The position numbers and the translations under genes are program-made. Below the pieces are notes generated by a model. It did not search any database, was not told the origin of the DNA, and worked only from the letters and a program-made list of their open reading frames with translations. Shown in pieces: positions 47,085 to 56,203 of a stretch of 64,000 nucleotides of DNA. Within the stretch, counting starts at the first letter, position 1, and each line of letters starts with the position of its first letter. This DNA is from Pandoraea pnomenusa (GTDB lineage: Bacteria; Pseudomonadota; Gammaproteobacteria; Burkholderiales; Burkholderiaceae), in NCBI RefSeq assembly GCF_000767615.3, contig NZ_CP009553.3:3286001-3350000 (forward strand). The letters are read 5' to 3'.

Positions 47085-48008
47085 TCATTCGGAAACCTTG
47101 TGCAGGCCGGTCGACGGCGTGGACGATCCGCCCACCCCACCGCTGCGCATGCCCCAGCCCGGCGACCCATCGCCGCCGCCCTGCACGCTCAGGCCGCTGC
47201 CGCCCGACGATCCGGTACCGTGCCCGGCCAGCGCATTCGCCGCTCCGCTCACCGCATTCGTCGCGCCGCCCATCAGGTTCGACAATCGGCTCGACATCGC
47301 ACCACCGCCCGCGCCGCCCGTTTTGTCCACGTCGCTCATCGCGCCGGCCGCCCCCGTGTTGCCTGGCCTGCCGCGCACATGACCGCCCTCGATCACTTCC
47401 GGCCCTGCCCGCCCGCCTGGCGACGTCATGCCCCGGTAAGGCTCCAACTGGGGCAAGGGGATCGACGTCCCCAACGGATTCGTGCTCGGTATCGCCGCAT
47501 CGGGCTTGTGCAGGTAGTGCTGCACCGGTTCGGGCAGGTAAGGCATCAGACGTTCGAGCCCCGCTTCCACCCAGGGCCTCACCAGCGAGTTCTGCCAGAC
47601 CGGCTCCTTGGGCAATGCCGTTAACTTGGCGGCGACCATCAGGACCATCAAGAGCAAAACACCGCGAACAATACCGAACAACATGCCTAATCCGCGATCG
47701 GCCGGTCGCAGGCCGATCAAATCGGTCATGCGCCCCACCAGCGCGCTCACGATTCCCGCGCCGAACACCACGGCAACGAGCACCAGCAGGAAGCCCAGTG
47801 CACCCTGCGTCATCTCGCCGCCCGGCAGGTCCGCCGGCAGCCAGTGCGCCACCGTCGGGCCGAAAGCGCGCGCGACGAAGAACGCAACCACCCAGCCGAC
47901 GAGATTGAACAGCTCGCGCACCAGACCGCGCAGCATACCCAGCAACATCGAACCCAACAGGATCGCAATGGCCGCGTAATCCACCACGGTCAGCAGACCG
48001 CCATGCAT
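47085..48008 (-). CDS. cvpA: CvpA family membrane protein with a Gly-rich tail
   Basis: 307 aa from MHGGLLTVVDYA; a TTG at 48020 is possible. The first 165 residues are a normal CvpA with four transmembrane helices (VDYAAIAILLGSMLLGMLRGLVRE is split over helix 1 and its loop). Residues about 190-307 are an additional tail rich in Gly, Ser, Pro and Asn, probably disordered. E. coli CvpA is needed for colicin V export and bile resistance. It is co-transcribed with purF. Confidence 0.9.
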   Translation of the reverse strand: MHGGLLTVVDYAAIAILLGSMLLGMLRGLVRELFNLVGWVVAFFVARAFGPTVAHWLPADLPGGEMTQGALGFLLVLVAVVFGAGIVSALVGRMTDLIGLRPADRGLGMLFGIVRGVLLLMVLMVAAKLTALPKEPVWQNSLVRPWVEAGLERLMPYLPEPVQHYLHKPDAAIPSTNPLGTSIPLPQLEPYRGMTSPGGRAGPEVIEGGHVRGRPGNTGAAGAMSDVDKTGGAGGGAMSSRLSNLMGGATNAVSGAANALAGHGTGSSGGSGLSVQGGGDGSPGWGMRSGGVGGSSTPSTGLHKVSE

Positions 48009-48021
48009 GGAATTGCCCAAC

Positions 48022-48987
48022 TCAGCCTGCCTCGGCGACCTGCGCCGTCAGTCCGGCATCGCGAATCTTCTTGCCCGCGGCTTCCGCACTCGCGCGATCG
48101 GGGAAGGGACCTGCGCGCAGCAGGTAAAGCTCACGACCGTCGACCGCGCTCTTCACCATATAGCTCGGCACGTTCACGAGCTTGAGCTTGACGAGCCACG
48201 CCTGGGCACGATCCTGGGTCGAGAACGCCCCGATGCGCACGAGGTATTTGCCACCCGACGCGGCCGGCTTTTGCGTCGCGTCATGATTGTCGGCCGACCT
48301 GGCGGGCCTGGTGCCCGTGTTGTTCTGGGCGAACTGTGCGATCGGGTCAGCGGCATTGCCGGACTGGGGCTTCGCCTGGGCTCGCGCGGTGTCGTGCGTG
48401 TCCGGCTTGGCCGCCGGCTTCGCATCGGCGTGCTGCTCGGGCTTTTTCGCGTCGGGTTTGTGCGCTTCAGGCTTGACTTCCGGCTTCACCTGCGCGACCT
48501 GCGGCTCCGGCACTGCGGTCGGTGCGGGGGCCACGGCGGCGGCGGGCGGCACGGCCGTCGGCGCCGGGGCCGGGGCCGGGGCCGGGGCCGGCTTGGCCGC
48601 GTTGGCCAGTGTGCTGCTGTCGACGGCCTCCTCGCCCTTGTCGAGCGACGCGTCGGACGGCGGCGTCGCGGCGGCCTGCGGCTTCACGCGCACGGGCGGC
48701 GAGCCGGCATCCTTGCCGGGAATCTGGATCGCGATGTCGTCGGCCGCCGGCTTCGGCTCCGGCGCGAGGACCATCGGCAGAATAATGACGGCGGCGAGCA
48801 CCAACGCCAGCGCGCCGACCAGACGGCGGCGCGCACGTTGCTTCTCGGGCAGCAGCGGATCGAGTTGCTCGTGCTCGCTGTACTCGCCCCCTCCCGCCGC
48901 ACGGGTGCCGGTTCGGCCGCTCCTGCGGCTACCGCGCTTCGGGGGAACGGCTTCGGCGTCTTTCTTGCGGAAGGAAAACAATCCCAT
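48022..48987 (-). CDS. SPOR-domain membrane protein (DedD/FtsN-like)
   Basis: 321 aa from MGLFSFRKKD with AAGG seven bases upstream; ATG codons at 49056 and 49074 are less likely. It has a basic cytoplasmic N-terminus, one transmembrane helix (about 57-76), a long Ala/Pro/Lys linker with an APAPAPAPAP stretch, and a C-terminal SPOR domain (YLVRIGAFSTQDRAQAW to AQVAEAG). SPOR domains bind denuded septal peptidoglycan, so a role in cell division is likely. It lies between folC and cvpA as dedD does in E. coli. Confidence 0.92.
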   Translation of the reverse strand: MGLFSFRKKDAEAVPPKRGSRRSGRTGTRAAGGGEYSEHEQLDPLLPEKQRARRRLVGALALVLAAVIILPMVLAPEPKPAADDIAIQIPGKDAGSPPVRVKPQAAATPPSDASLDKGEEAVDSSTLANAAKPAPAPAPAPAPTAVPPAAAVAPAPTAVPEPQVAQVKPEVKPEAHKPDAKKPEQHADAKPAAKPDTHDTARAQAKPQSGNAADPIAQFAQNNTGTRPARSADNHDATQKPAASGGKYLVRIGAFSTQDRAQAWLVKLKLVNVPSYMVKSAVDGRELYLLRAGPFPDRASAEAAGKKIRDAGLTAQVAEAG

Positions 48988-49101
48988 AGGCCCTTGGCTC
49001 TGGTCGAAACTCGCGTCGTTGGACTGATCATCGCGCATCTGGTGCGGCATGCGCATGACATTTCTCGTAAGCAAATGTCACGGCAAAGGCACCTTCACGC
49101 A

Positions 49102-50400
49102 TCAGTGGCGTTGCAGCTTGCGGTGCGACATCACACCCGCCACCGTAAAGAACGATCCAAAAACCACAATTCTATCATTCTCCCCGCACTGCTCGAGCGC
49201 GGCGGCATAGGCTTTCTCGGGGGATTCGAAGCTTTCGACGGAATGGTCGGCGTCCGGCTTGAACCCGACGGCCCGCAACTTCTCCTCGAGCACCGCCGGC
49301 CCTGCCGCGCGCCCGGTCGGCAGTGCGCACAGGCGCCAGTGATCGACCTTGTCGACCAGGTGGCGCAGCACGCCTTCGATATCCTTGTCGGCCATGGCGC
49401 CGAACACCGCATACGTGTACGGAAAGTAGCCCATGCCTTCGAGGTTGTGGCCAAGTGCCGCCGCGGCGTGCGGGTTGTGCGCCACGTCCAGCACCACCGC
49501 AGGGCGCCCCGGCAGCACCTGAAAGCGTCCCGGCAGTTCCACCGAGGCGAGTCCCAGACGAATGTCCTGTGCGGAGACCGGCAGCACGCTGCGCATCGAT
49601 TCGAGCGCCGCGAGCGCCGCCGATGCGTTGAGCAACTGGTTCGCCCCGCGCAGCGCCGGGTATGCCAGCGCAGGACGGCGCATCTGGCGCCCGCCGTAGC
49701 TCCATTGCTGCTTGTCGCCCTGATAGTTGAAATCGCGGCCGAAAAGCCACAGGTCGGCGCCAATGCGCTCGGCCTCGGAGACGAGCGTGGCGGGCGGCAT
49801 CGGATCGCCGCAAATGGCCGGCTTGCCCGCACGGAAGATGCCGGCTTTCTCGATGGCGATCGCCTCGCGCGTGTTGCCCAGGTAGCTCGCGTGGTCGATG
49901 TCGATGCTCGTGACGACCGCGCAATCGGCATCGACGATATTCACCGCGTCCAGGCGCCCGCCGAGCCCCACCTCGAGAATCACGGCATCGAGCCCGGCGG
50001 TGGCGAACAGATGCATGATCGCAAGCGTGGTGAACTCGAAATACGTGAGCGAGACCGGCGTCTCGAAGCTGGTGCGCGCCCGCTCGACCGCCTCGAAGTG
50101 CGGCAGCAGCGTAGCGTCGTCCACGACTTCGCCGTTCACGCGCGCGCGCTCATTGAACGAGATCAGATGCGGCGACGTGTGGCAGCCGACGCGGTACCCG
50201 GCCGAGAGAAGAATGGCCTCGATGAGCGCGCAGGTCGAACCCTTGCCGTTGGTGCCGCCGACCGTGAAGACGGGGCACGGGAATTTGAGCCCTAGTGCGT
50301 CTTTCACGCGGCCAATGCGCGCGAGCCCCATGTCGATACCCACGGGGTGGGCGGTTTCGAGGTGGGCCAGCCAGGCGTCGAGAGTGGAATATGTCGGCAT
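49102..50400 (-). CDS. folC: Folylpolyglutamate/dihydrofolate synthase
   Basis: 432 aa from MPTYSTLDAWLAHLE; an ATG at 50490 would read through a terminator. Mur-ligase motifs are FTVGGTNGKGSTCALIEA, TSPHLISFNERARVNGE and VLDVAHNPHAAAALG. It forms dihydrofolate and adds glutamates to folates. A hairpin with T-run ends about 17 nt before its start codon, so its expression from the accD side is probably partial. Confidence 0.96.
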   Translation of the reverse strand: MPTYSTLDAWLAHLETAHPVGIDMGLARIGRVKDALGLKFPCPVFTVGGTNGKGSTCALIEAILLSAGYRVGCHTSPHLISFNERARVNGEVVDDATLLPHFEAVERARTSFETPVSLTYFEFTTLAIMHLFATAGLDAVILEVGLGGRLDAVNIVDADCAVVTSIDIDHASYLGNTREAIAIEKAGIFRAGKPAICGDPMPPATLVSEAERIGADLWLFGRDFNYQGDKQQWSYGGRQMRRPALAYPALRGANQLLNASAALAALESMRSVLPVSAQDIRLGLASVELPGRFQVLPGRPAVVLDVAHNPHAAAALGHNLEGMGYFPYTYAVFGAMADKDIEGVLRHLVDKVDHWRLCALPTGRAAGPAVLEEKLRAVGFKPDADHSVESFESPEKAYAAALEQCGENDRIVVFGSFFTVAGVMSHRKLQRH

Positions 50401-50416
50401 GAATATACGGGGCAGA

Positions 50417-50449
50417 AAACAAAAACGCGGACGTCGTGTAACGTCCGCG
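50417..50449 (-). terminator. Terminator between accD and folC
   Basis: CGCGGACGT pairs with ACGTCCGCG (50441-50449 with 50426-50434), followed by TTTTTGTTTT. It ends 17 nt before folC. Confidence 0.85.
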
Positions 50450-50606
50450 CTGTTTGCTGCGAAATAAGGCGAATGATGCAAACGATGCAATCAGGCGCTG
50501 CTGGTGCCGCGCCCGCGTGGCGTTGCGTCATTCTACGCCGTTGCACCGCCCTTTGGGGCACAGCAACGGCGCACGCCGCTTCACCGTGCGGCCGATGCCG
50601 CGGGCC

Positions 50607-51482
50607 TCAGGCGACCGCGTCGGCCGGCTGGCACTGCATCAGCGCGATCAGGCGAGCGATCTCCTCGCGCATGTTGCGACGGTCGACGATCATGTCGATC
50701 GCGCCCTTTTGCAGCAGGAACTCCGAGCGCTGGAAGCCTTCGGGCAGTTTCTCGCGCACGGTCTGCTCGATCACGCGCGGGCCCGCGAAGCCGATGAGCG
50801 CCTTGGGCTCGGCCATCACCACGTCGCCCAGGAAGGCGAAGCTCGCGGACACGCCACCCATCGTCGGATCGGTCAGCACGGAGATGAACGGCAGCTTGGC
50901 GTCGGACAGCTTCGTGAGCATGGCCGTGGTCTTGGCCATCTGCATGAGCGAGAGCAGGCTTTCCTGCATGCGCGCGCCGCCCGAAGCGGTCACGCAGATG
51001 AAGGGCACACCCTGTTCGAGTGCATTCTGTGCGCCGCGCACGAAGCGCTCGCCGACCACGGAGCCCATCGAACCGGCCATGAACGAAAACTCGAAGCAGG
51101 CCACCACGACTGGCAGGGTGTGGATCGCACCGCCCATGACAACCATGGCATCGGTCTCGCCGCTATCGTCCATCGCTTCCTTGATGCGATCCGGATACTT
51201 GCGGCTGTCCTTGAACTTCAGCGCGTCGACCGGCACGATCTCCTGGCCGAGTTCGTAGCGGCCTTCCGGATCGAGCAGCGCGTCCAGACGCGCGCGCGCA
51301 CCGATGCGCATGTGATGGTCGCACTTCGGGCAAACGTGCAGATTCGCTTCCACGTCGTTGCGATACAACACCGCTTCGCACGACGGGCACTTGATCCACA
51401 GCCCTTCCGGGATGCTCTTGTTGCGCTGCGTCGGATCGGTTTGCTTGATCTTCGGGGGCAGCAGCTTATCGAGCCAGCTCAT
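50607..51482 (-). CDS. accD: Acetyl-CoA carboxylase carboxyltransferase, beta subunit
   Basis: 291 aa from [14 protein letters not shown] with AAGGAG upstream. The C4 zinc finger (Cys32, Cys35, Cys51, Cys54) and crotonase-like core ([48 protein letters not shown]) are intact. It pairs with AccA (26365-27333). Two stable hairpins lie immediately upstream of the ribosome binding site and may control translation. Confidence 0.97.
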   Translation of the reverse strand: MSWLDKLLPPKIKQTDPTQRNKSIPEGLWIKCPSCEAVLYRNDVEANLHVCPKCDHHMRIGARARLDALLDPEGRYELGQEIVPVDALKFKDSRKYPDRIKEAMDDSGETDAMVVMGGAIHTLPVVVACFEFSFMAGSMGSVVGERFVRGAQNALEQGVPFICVTASGGARMQESLLSLMQMAKTTAMLTKLSDAKLPFISVLTDPTMGGVSASFAFLGDVVMAEPKALIGFAGPRVIEQTVREKLPEGFQRSEFLLQKGAIDMIVDRRNMREEIARLIALMQCQPADAVA

Positions 51483-51496
51483 AGTTTCTCCTTGGC

Positions 51497-51525
51497 AAAC
51501 GCCCGCTCCACAGGGGCGGGCGTTT
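51497..51525 (-). promoter_or_regulatory. Leader hairpin next to the accD ribosome binding site
   Basis: A perfect 10-bp stem (AAACGCCCGC with GCGGGCGTTT) ends 3 bases before the AAGGAG of accD. No T-run follows, so it is not a normal terminator. Confidence 0.6.
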
Positions 51526-51529
51526 CTGG

Positions 51530-51548
51530 CGACCGTATGATACGGTCG
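51530..51548 (-). promoter_or_regulatory. Second leader hairpin before accD
   Basis: CGACCGTA pairs with TACGGTCG around a three-base loop, 4 bp upstream of the first hairpin. Confidence 0.55.
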
Positions 51549-51617
51549 TTTCAATTCAGCGTTTCACCGGGCGGGTCGGGCGCCCCTCGGGCCGTCTCGA
51601 CCCCGGACGCCGCGAAT

Positions 51618-52442
51618 TTACGCCGATTTGGCGCCCTCGTCGAGCGCCTGACGGATACCGCCGATGAATTCAGCCAGCGATTTTACCGCGTTCTGGCCTT
51701 CCAGATCACGCGGCGTGTTTTCCAGACGCTGCACGATGGCACTGCCGATGACCACGGCGTCGGCCACGCTTGCGATGGCGCGGGCCGTTTCGGCGTCGCG
51801 AATCCCGAAGCCCACGCCGACCGGCAGCGCCGCGGCCGCCTTGATCTGGGGAATCTTGGCGGCCACACTCGCCAGATCCAGGCTCGCCGCGCCGGTCACG
51901 CCCTTGAGCGAGACGTAGTACAGGTAGCCGCTCGCCTGACGTGCCACGGCGGCGATACGCGCATCGGTCGACGTGGGCGAGAGCAGGAAGATCGGATCGA
52001 TGCCGTGCGCGCGCATGGCGCCCGCGTAGGCTTCGGCCTCCTCGGGCGGGTAATCGACCACCAGCACGCCGTCCACGCCGGCCCTGGCGGCGCGCTCGGC
52101 GAAAGCCTCGAGGCCCATCGCCTCGATCGGGTTGGCGTAGCCCATGAGTACGACCGGCGTGCGATCGTTGGTCTGACGGAACACGGCCACGTAGCCGAGC
52201 ACCTCGGCCAGGCTCACGCCGCGCGCCAGCGCGCGCTCCGAGGCGCGCTGAATCACTGGGCCATCGGCCATCGGGTCGGAAAACGGCACGCCGAGTTCGA
52301 TGACGTCGGCACCGTTGTCGGCCAGCGCGTGCATCAGCTTGACGGACCACCCCGGCTCCGGATCGCCGGCGGTGATGAACGGAATGAGGCCCTTCTTACC
52401 CTGCGCTTGCAAGGCTTGGAACGTCGCTTGAATGCGGGACAT
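51618..52442 (-). CDS. trpA: Tryptophan synthase alpha chain
   Basis: 274 aa from [22 protein letters not shown]. Catalytic residues are in [13 protein letters not shown] (Glu) and [16 protein letters not shown] (Asp). It splits indole-glycerol phosphate and passes indole to TrpB. Its first 47 bases overlap the 3' end of the methyltransferase gene in another frame, so the two are translationally coupled. Confidence 0.97.
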   Translation of the reverse strand: MSRIQATFQALQAQGKKGLIPFITAGDPEPGWSVKLMHALADNGADVIELGVPFSDPMADGPVIQRASERALARGVSLAEVLGYVAVFRQTNDRTPVVLMGYANPIEAMGLEAFAERAARAGVDGVLVVDYPPEEAEAYAGAMRAHGIDPIFLLSPTSTDARIAAVARQASGYLYYVSLKGVTGAASLDLASVAAKIPQIKAAAALPVGVGFGIRDAETARAIASVADAVVIGSAIVQRLENTPRDLEGQNAVKSLAEFIGGIRQALDEGAKSA

Positions 52443-53325
52443 GATCGGAAAGTCTCTGAAGTCGTTGGTTGGCGAGCGCGTGATAGTGCGCGTTGAGCTC
52501 GAAGCCGACGAAACGCCGGCCGTGCAGCGCGCACGCCACGGCCGTCGTGCCACTGCCCATGAACGGGTCGAGCACGAGTCCGCCGGGCGGGCAACTGGCC
52601 AGCACCATGCGCTCGATGATATGCAGCGGTTTCTGCGTCGGATGATCGACGCGTTCGGGGTCTTGCCGGTGCAATCGCGAGATCGACCACAGATCCTTGG
52701 GGTTGTAACCCAGTTCCAGCCACTTGCTGCCCTCGAAGATGCGGCGCGAGCGCGCCTTCTTCGTCGCGGCGTCATACGGCACGCGCACGGCATCGAGGTC
52801 GAAATAGTAGTCCTTCGACACTGCGAAAAAACCGATGTTGTCGTGCACGGACGAGAATCGCCGCGTACTGCCGCCCATGCTGGGCACGCGGCGATCCCAG
52901 ATGATCTCGTTGATCATCAGCATGCGCTGCTTCAGAAACACGAAGAGCTCGGGGGCGTACTGCCACGTACAGAACAGATAGAGCGAGCCGCGCGGTGCGA
53001 GCTTCGGAATGGCCGCCTCCAGCCAGCCATACGTCCAGCCGAGAAAGTCCTCGCCGGAGCGCTTGTCCGAGTCGTTGCCGTAATCCTTGCCGAGCCCGTA
53101 GGGCGGGTCGGCCAGAATCAGGTCGACGCTGCCGTCTTCCAGTTCATGCACGTGATGCAGGAAATCAGCGTGACGCAAATCGATGTCGCCCGGCGCCCAT
53201 TGCGCCCGCAGCTCGCCGGCAGCCTCCAGGGCTTCGAGACGTGCGGCGGCGGCTTCGGTGGCGTCCACGGGACGCTCGGTCCCGAGGGCATCATTCTGTG
53301 CCTTGCGATCAGTCAGATCGGTCAT
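52396..53325 (-). CDS. Orphan DNA (adenine-N6) methyltransferase inside the trp cluster
   Basis: 309 aa from [15 protein letters not shown]; an ATG at 53379 is the alternative. The catalytic motif DPPY (73-76) precedes the SAM-binding motif DPFMGSGT (253-260), the beta-type order of CcrM-like enzymes. HPTQKP (228-233) is also typical. No restriction enzyme gene is near. As I recall, the Burkholderia cenocepacia homologue in the same place methylates GTWWAC and affects biofilm and motility. It lies between trpB and trpA and overlaps the trpA start. Confidence 0.93.
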   Translation of the reverse strand: MTDLTDRKAQNDALGTERPVDATEAAAARLEALEAAGELRAQWAPGDIDLRHADFLHHVHELEDGSVDLILADPPYGLGKDYGNDSDKRSGEDFLGWTYGWLEAAIPKLAPRGSLYLFCTWQYAPELFVFLKQRMLMINEIIWDRRVPSMGGSTRRFSSVHDNIGFFAVSKDYYFDLDAVRVPYDAATKKARSRRIFEGSKWLELGYNPKDLWSISRLHRQDPERVDHPTQKPLHIIERMVLASCPPGGLVLDPFMGSGTTAVACALHGRRFVGFELNAHYHALANQRLQRLSDHVPHSSDVPSLASAG

Positions 53326-53398
53326 GCTGGTTCGGTTGGTGTCAGGAAGGATCAGGGAATCCGTGGCATCCCGCCGCAATGCGGCAATGCAACGGCGC

Positions 53399-54601
53399 TT
53401 ACGCGCCCGGGTGCGCCGGCTTGGCCAGCGCCATCACGGTGTGCATGTCCTTGTCGCCGCGCCCCGAGAGATTGACCAGCACGATCTGATCGCTCGGCAG
53501 CGTGGGCGCAAGCTTGCACGCGTAAGCGAGCGCATGACTCGACTCCAGTGCCGGGATGATGCCCTCGATGCGACAGCAGTCATGAAAGGCCCGCAGCGCC
53601 TCGGTGTCGGTAACGCCCACGTACTCGGCACGCTTGATGTCGTGCAGCCACGCATGCTCGGGCCCCACCCCGGGGTAGTCGAGACCGGCAGAGATCGAGT
53701 GCGTCTCGGTGATCTGACCGTGCGAATCCTGCAGCAGATACGTGCGGTTCCCATGCAGTACGCCCGGCGTGCCACCGAGGATCGACGCCGCGTGGCGGCC
53801 GGTCTCGATGCCCTCGCCCGCCGCTTCCACGCCCACGAGCTTCACGTCGGGCACGTCGATATACGGGTAGAAGATGCCCATGGCGTTGGAGCCGCCGCCC
53901 ACGCACGCGAGCACGTAATCCGGCTGACGACCGGCCAGTTCGGGCATCTGCACCTTGCACTCCTCGCCGATCACGCTCTGGAAATCGCGCACGAGCATCG
54001 GGTACGGGTGCGGCCCGGCCACGGTACCGATGATGTAGAAGGTACTCTCGACGTTCGTCACCCAGTCGCGCATCGCTTCATTGAGGGCATCCTTGAGCGT
54101 CTTCGATCCGGACTCCACCGGAATCACGGTCGCGCCCAGCAGTTGCATGCGGTACACATTGGCGGCCTGGCGCTTGACGTCCTCGGCGCCCATGTAGACC
54201 ACGCACTCCATGCCGAAACGCGCGGCGATGGTCGCGGTGGCCACGCCGTGCTGCCCCGCCCCGGTCTCGGCGATCACACGACGCTTGCCCATGCGGCGCG
54301 CAAGCAGCGCCTGTCCGATCACGTTGTTGACCTTGTGCGCGCCGGTGTGATTCAGGTCTTCGCGCTTGAGGTACACCTGCGCACCGCCCAGTTCCTGGCT
54401 CCAGCGCTTGGCGTGATAGATCGGCGACGGTCGGCCGACGTAATGCTTCAGTTCGTAGTGGAATTCTTCGAGGAAAGCCGGATCGTGCTGATACCGGGCA
54501 TACGCCTCGCGCAGTTCGTCGAGCGCGTGAATCAGCGTCTCGGCGACAAAGACACCGCCGTACGGGCCGAAATGGCCCCGGGCGTCAGGAAAATCGTACA
54601 T
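53399..54601 (-). CDS. trpB: Tryptophan synthase beta chain
   Basis: 400 aa from [16 protein letters not shown]; a GTG three codons earlier is possible. The PLP lysine is in [15 protein letters not shown], and the phosphate loop is [10 protein letters not shown]. It condenses indole with serine. It follows trpF after 56 bp. The usual trpB-trpA junction is split by the methyltransferase gene. Confidence 0.97.
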   Translation of the reverse strand: MYDFPDARGHFGPYGGVFVAETLIHALDELREAYARYQHDPAFLEEFHYELKHYVGRPSPIYHAKRWSQELGGAQVYLKREDLNHTGAHKVNNVIGQALLARRMGKRRVIAETGAGQHGVATATIAARFGMECVVYMGAEDVKRQAANVYRMQLLGATVIPVESGSKTLKDALNEAMRDWVTNVESTFYIIGTVAGPHPYPMLVRDFQSVIGEECKVQMPELAGRQPDYVLACVGGGSNAMGIFYPYIDVPDVKLVGVEAAGEGIETGRHAASILGGTPGVLHGNRTYLLQDSHGQITETHSISAGLDYPGVGPEHAWLHDIKRAEYVGVTDTEALRAFHDCCRIEGIIPALESSHALAYACKLAPTLPSDQIVLVNLSGRGDKDMHTVMALAKPAHPGA

Positions 54602-54657
54602 GGTCGTCACTCTTCGCAGTACCGGTGCGCGGCCCTTGCGGCCGCCCCGGCGGGTTG

Positions 54658-55323
54658 CTATTCGGTGTCGGCGGCACGCACTGCGTGCACGAACGCCGTC
54701 ATGCGGGCGGGATCCTTCACGCCCCGCGACGCCTCCACACCGCTCGACACGTCGACGGCGTACGGCGCCACCCGGCCGATGGCTTCAGCAACGTTGTGTG
54801 CGTTCAAGCCACCACTCAAAACGGCCCGACGCGCGATGTCTTTTGGAATAAGTGACCAATCGAAAACCTTTCCTCCACCGCCATAGCCCTCGACCAGGGC
54901 GTCGAGCAAGATGCCTTGCGCGGCGGTGTATGCCTGAGCGAATTGTAGCAAATCGCCGCTGTCTTTCGTCTCCGGGCCGATACGCATGGCGCGCATGTAG
55001 GGACGGTTCCCGGCCGCGGCCGACAACGCCGCGCATTGCTCGGGCGTTTCGTCCCCATGGAACTGGAGGCTGGTGAGCGGCACGGCCTCGACGGTTCGGG
55101 CGATCTCGTCGGGTGCGGCGTTGACGAACAGGCCGACCAGACTCACGTACGGCGGCACCCGCCGGGCCAGTTCGGCCGCACGCGCCAGCCCCACATAGCG
55201 GGGACTGGGCGGATAGAACACGAGGCCGATCGCGTCGACGCCAAGCGCCACCGCGTGGTCGATGTCCGCCGCCTGAGACAAGCCGCAGATCTTGATTCGC
55301 GTACGGGAGTTGAAGGAATTCAT
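54658..55323 (-). CDS. trpF: Phosphoribosylanthranilate isomerase
   Basis: 221 aa from an ATG at 55323 that overlaps the truA stop by 4 bases (ATGA). Catalytic Cys and Asp lie in RIKICGLSQ and [21 protein letters not shown] and [10 protein letters not shown] complete the TIM-barrel signature. It catalyses the third step to tryptophan. trpE, trpG, trpD and trpC are not in the window. Confidence 0.96.
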   Translation of the reverse strand: MNSFNSRTRIKICGLSQAADIDHAVALGVDAIGLVFYPPSPRYVGLARAAELARRVPPYVSLVGLFVNAAPDEIARTVEAVPLTSLQFHGDETPEQCAALSAAAGNRPYMRAMRIGPETKDSGDLLQFAQAYTAAQGILLDALVEGYGGGGKVFDWSLIPKDIARRAVLSGGLNAHNVAEAIGRVAPYAVDVSSGVEASRGVKDPARMTAFVHAVRAADTE

Positions 55324-56120
55324 GAACGGGCCCACGGCATCGGAAATGGCCACGCAGCCCAGTTGGGCTCGGGCACGGCGAAACGCTCAGGATACCCCAC
55401 GCGTGCCAGATACAGGCCATCGGGCATGAACGTCGGCGCGGCCTGACGGCGGTCCAGACTCGCGAGCACGTGCGCCATCCAGCTCGCCGGCTGGCGCCCA
55501 CGGCCGATCGCCAGCAGGCATCCCATGATGTTGCGCACCATGTGGTGCAGGAAGGCGCTTGCGCGAAAGCGGAACACGAAGAAGTGCCCCTGCTGCTCGA
55601 TATCGATGCCATAGAGATGCTTGACCGGCGTTTTCGCCTGGCATTCGGACGACCGGAACGCTGAGAAGTCGTGCTCGCCCACGAGTGCCTGGCCGGCGGT
55701 GCGCATGGCGTCGAGATCGAGCGGCGTGTGCAGCCAGCCACAGCGACCGTCGAGCAGCGGGGAGCGCACCGGATGCACGTACAGCACATAGAAGTAGGTG
55801 CGCTCGAACGCCGCGAATCGTGCGTGAAAATCGTCCGGCATCGCCTGCGCCCATTGCACGGCAACCGTTTTCGGCAGGAACGCGTTGACGCCGCGCACCC
55901 ACGAAAACATCGCCCGGTCCAGTTCCGTGTCGAAGTGTACGACCTGACCAATGCCGTGCACACCGGTGTCGGTGCGGCCCGCGACCGTCGTGGGCAACGC
56001 CACGCCGCCGAATTCCCGCAATGCGGCTTCGAGCGCCTGCTGCACGGTGTTGCCGTGCGGCTGCGATTGCCAGCCGGAGAACGCCGTGCCGTCGTAATGG
56101 ATGCCCAGTGCGATTCGCAT
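55320..56120 (-). CDS. truA: tRNA pseudouridine(38-40) synthase
   Basis: 266 aa. The catalytic aspartate is Asp51 in [20 protein letters not shown] and [11 protein letters not shown] are also conserved. It modifies positions 38-40 in the anticodon arm. The U-run of a strong terminator ends just 1 base before the ATG and no Shine-Dalgarno sequence is seen. Expression from the fimV side must depend on read-through. Confidence 0.96.
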   Translation of the reverse strand: MRIALGIHYDGTAFSGWQSQPHGNTVQQALEAALREFGGVALPTTVAGRTDTGVHGIGQVVHFDTELDRAMFSWVRGVNAFLPKTVAVQWAQAMPDDFHARFAAFERTYFYVLYVHPVRSPLLDGRCGWLHTPLDLDAMRTAGQALVGEHDFSAFRSSECQAKTPVKHLYGIDIEQQGHFFVFRFRASAFLHHMVRNIMGCLLAIGRGRQPASWMAHVLASLDRRQAAPTFMPDGLYLARVGYPERFAVPEPNWAAWPFPMPWARS

Positions 56121-56121
56121 A

Positions 56122-56160
56122 TGAAAAAGAAAAATGGGCGCCCAAGCTTCGGGCGCCCCA
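56122..56160 (-). terminator. Terminator abutting the truA start codon
   Basis: GGGCGCCC pairs with GGGCGCCC around GAAGCTT, followed by ATTTTTCTTTTTC. The truA ATG begins at 56120. Confidence 0.85.
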
Positions 56161-56203
56161 AACTACGGTCAATCTGTGGTGTGTTCGCCGGTGTGCCGCC
56201 GCG

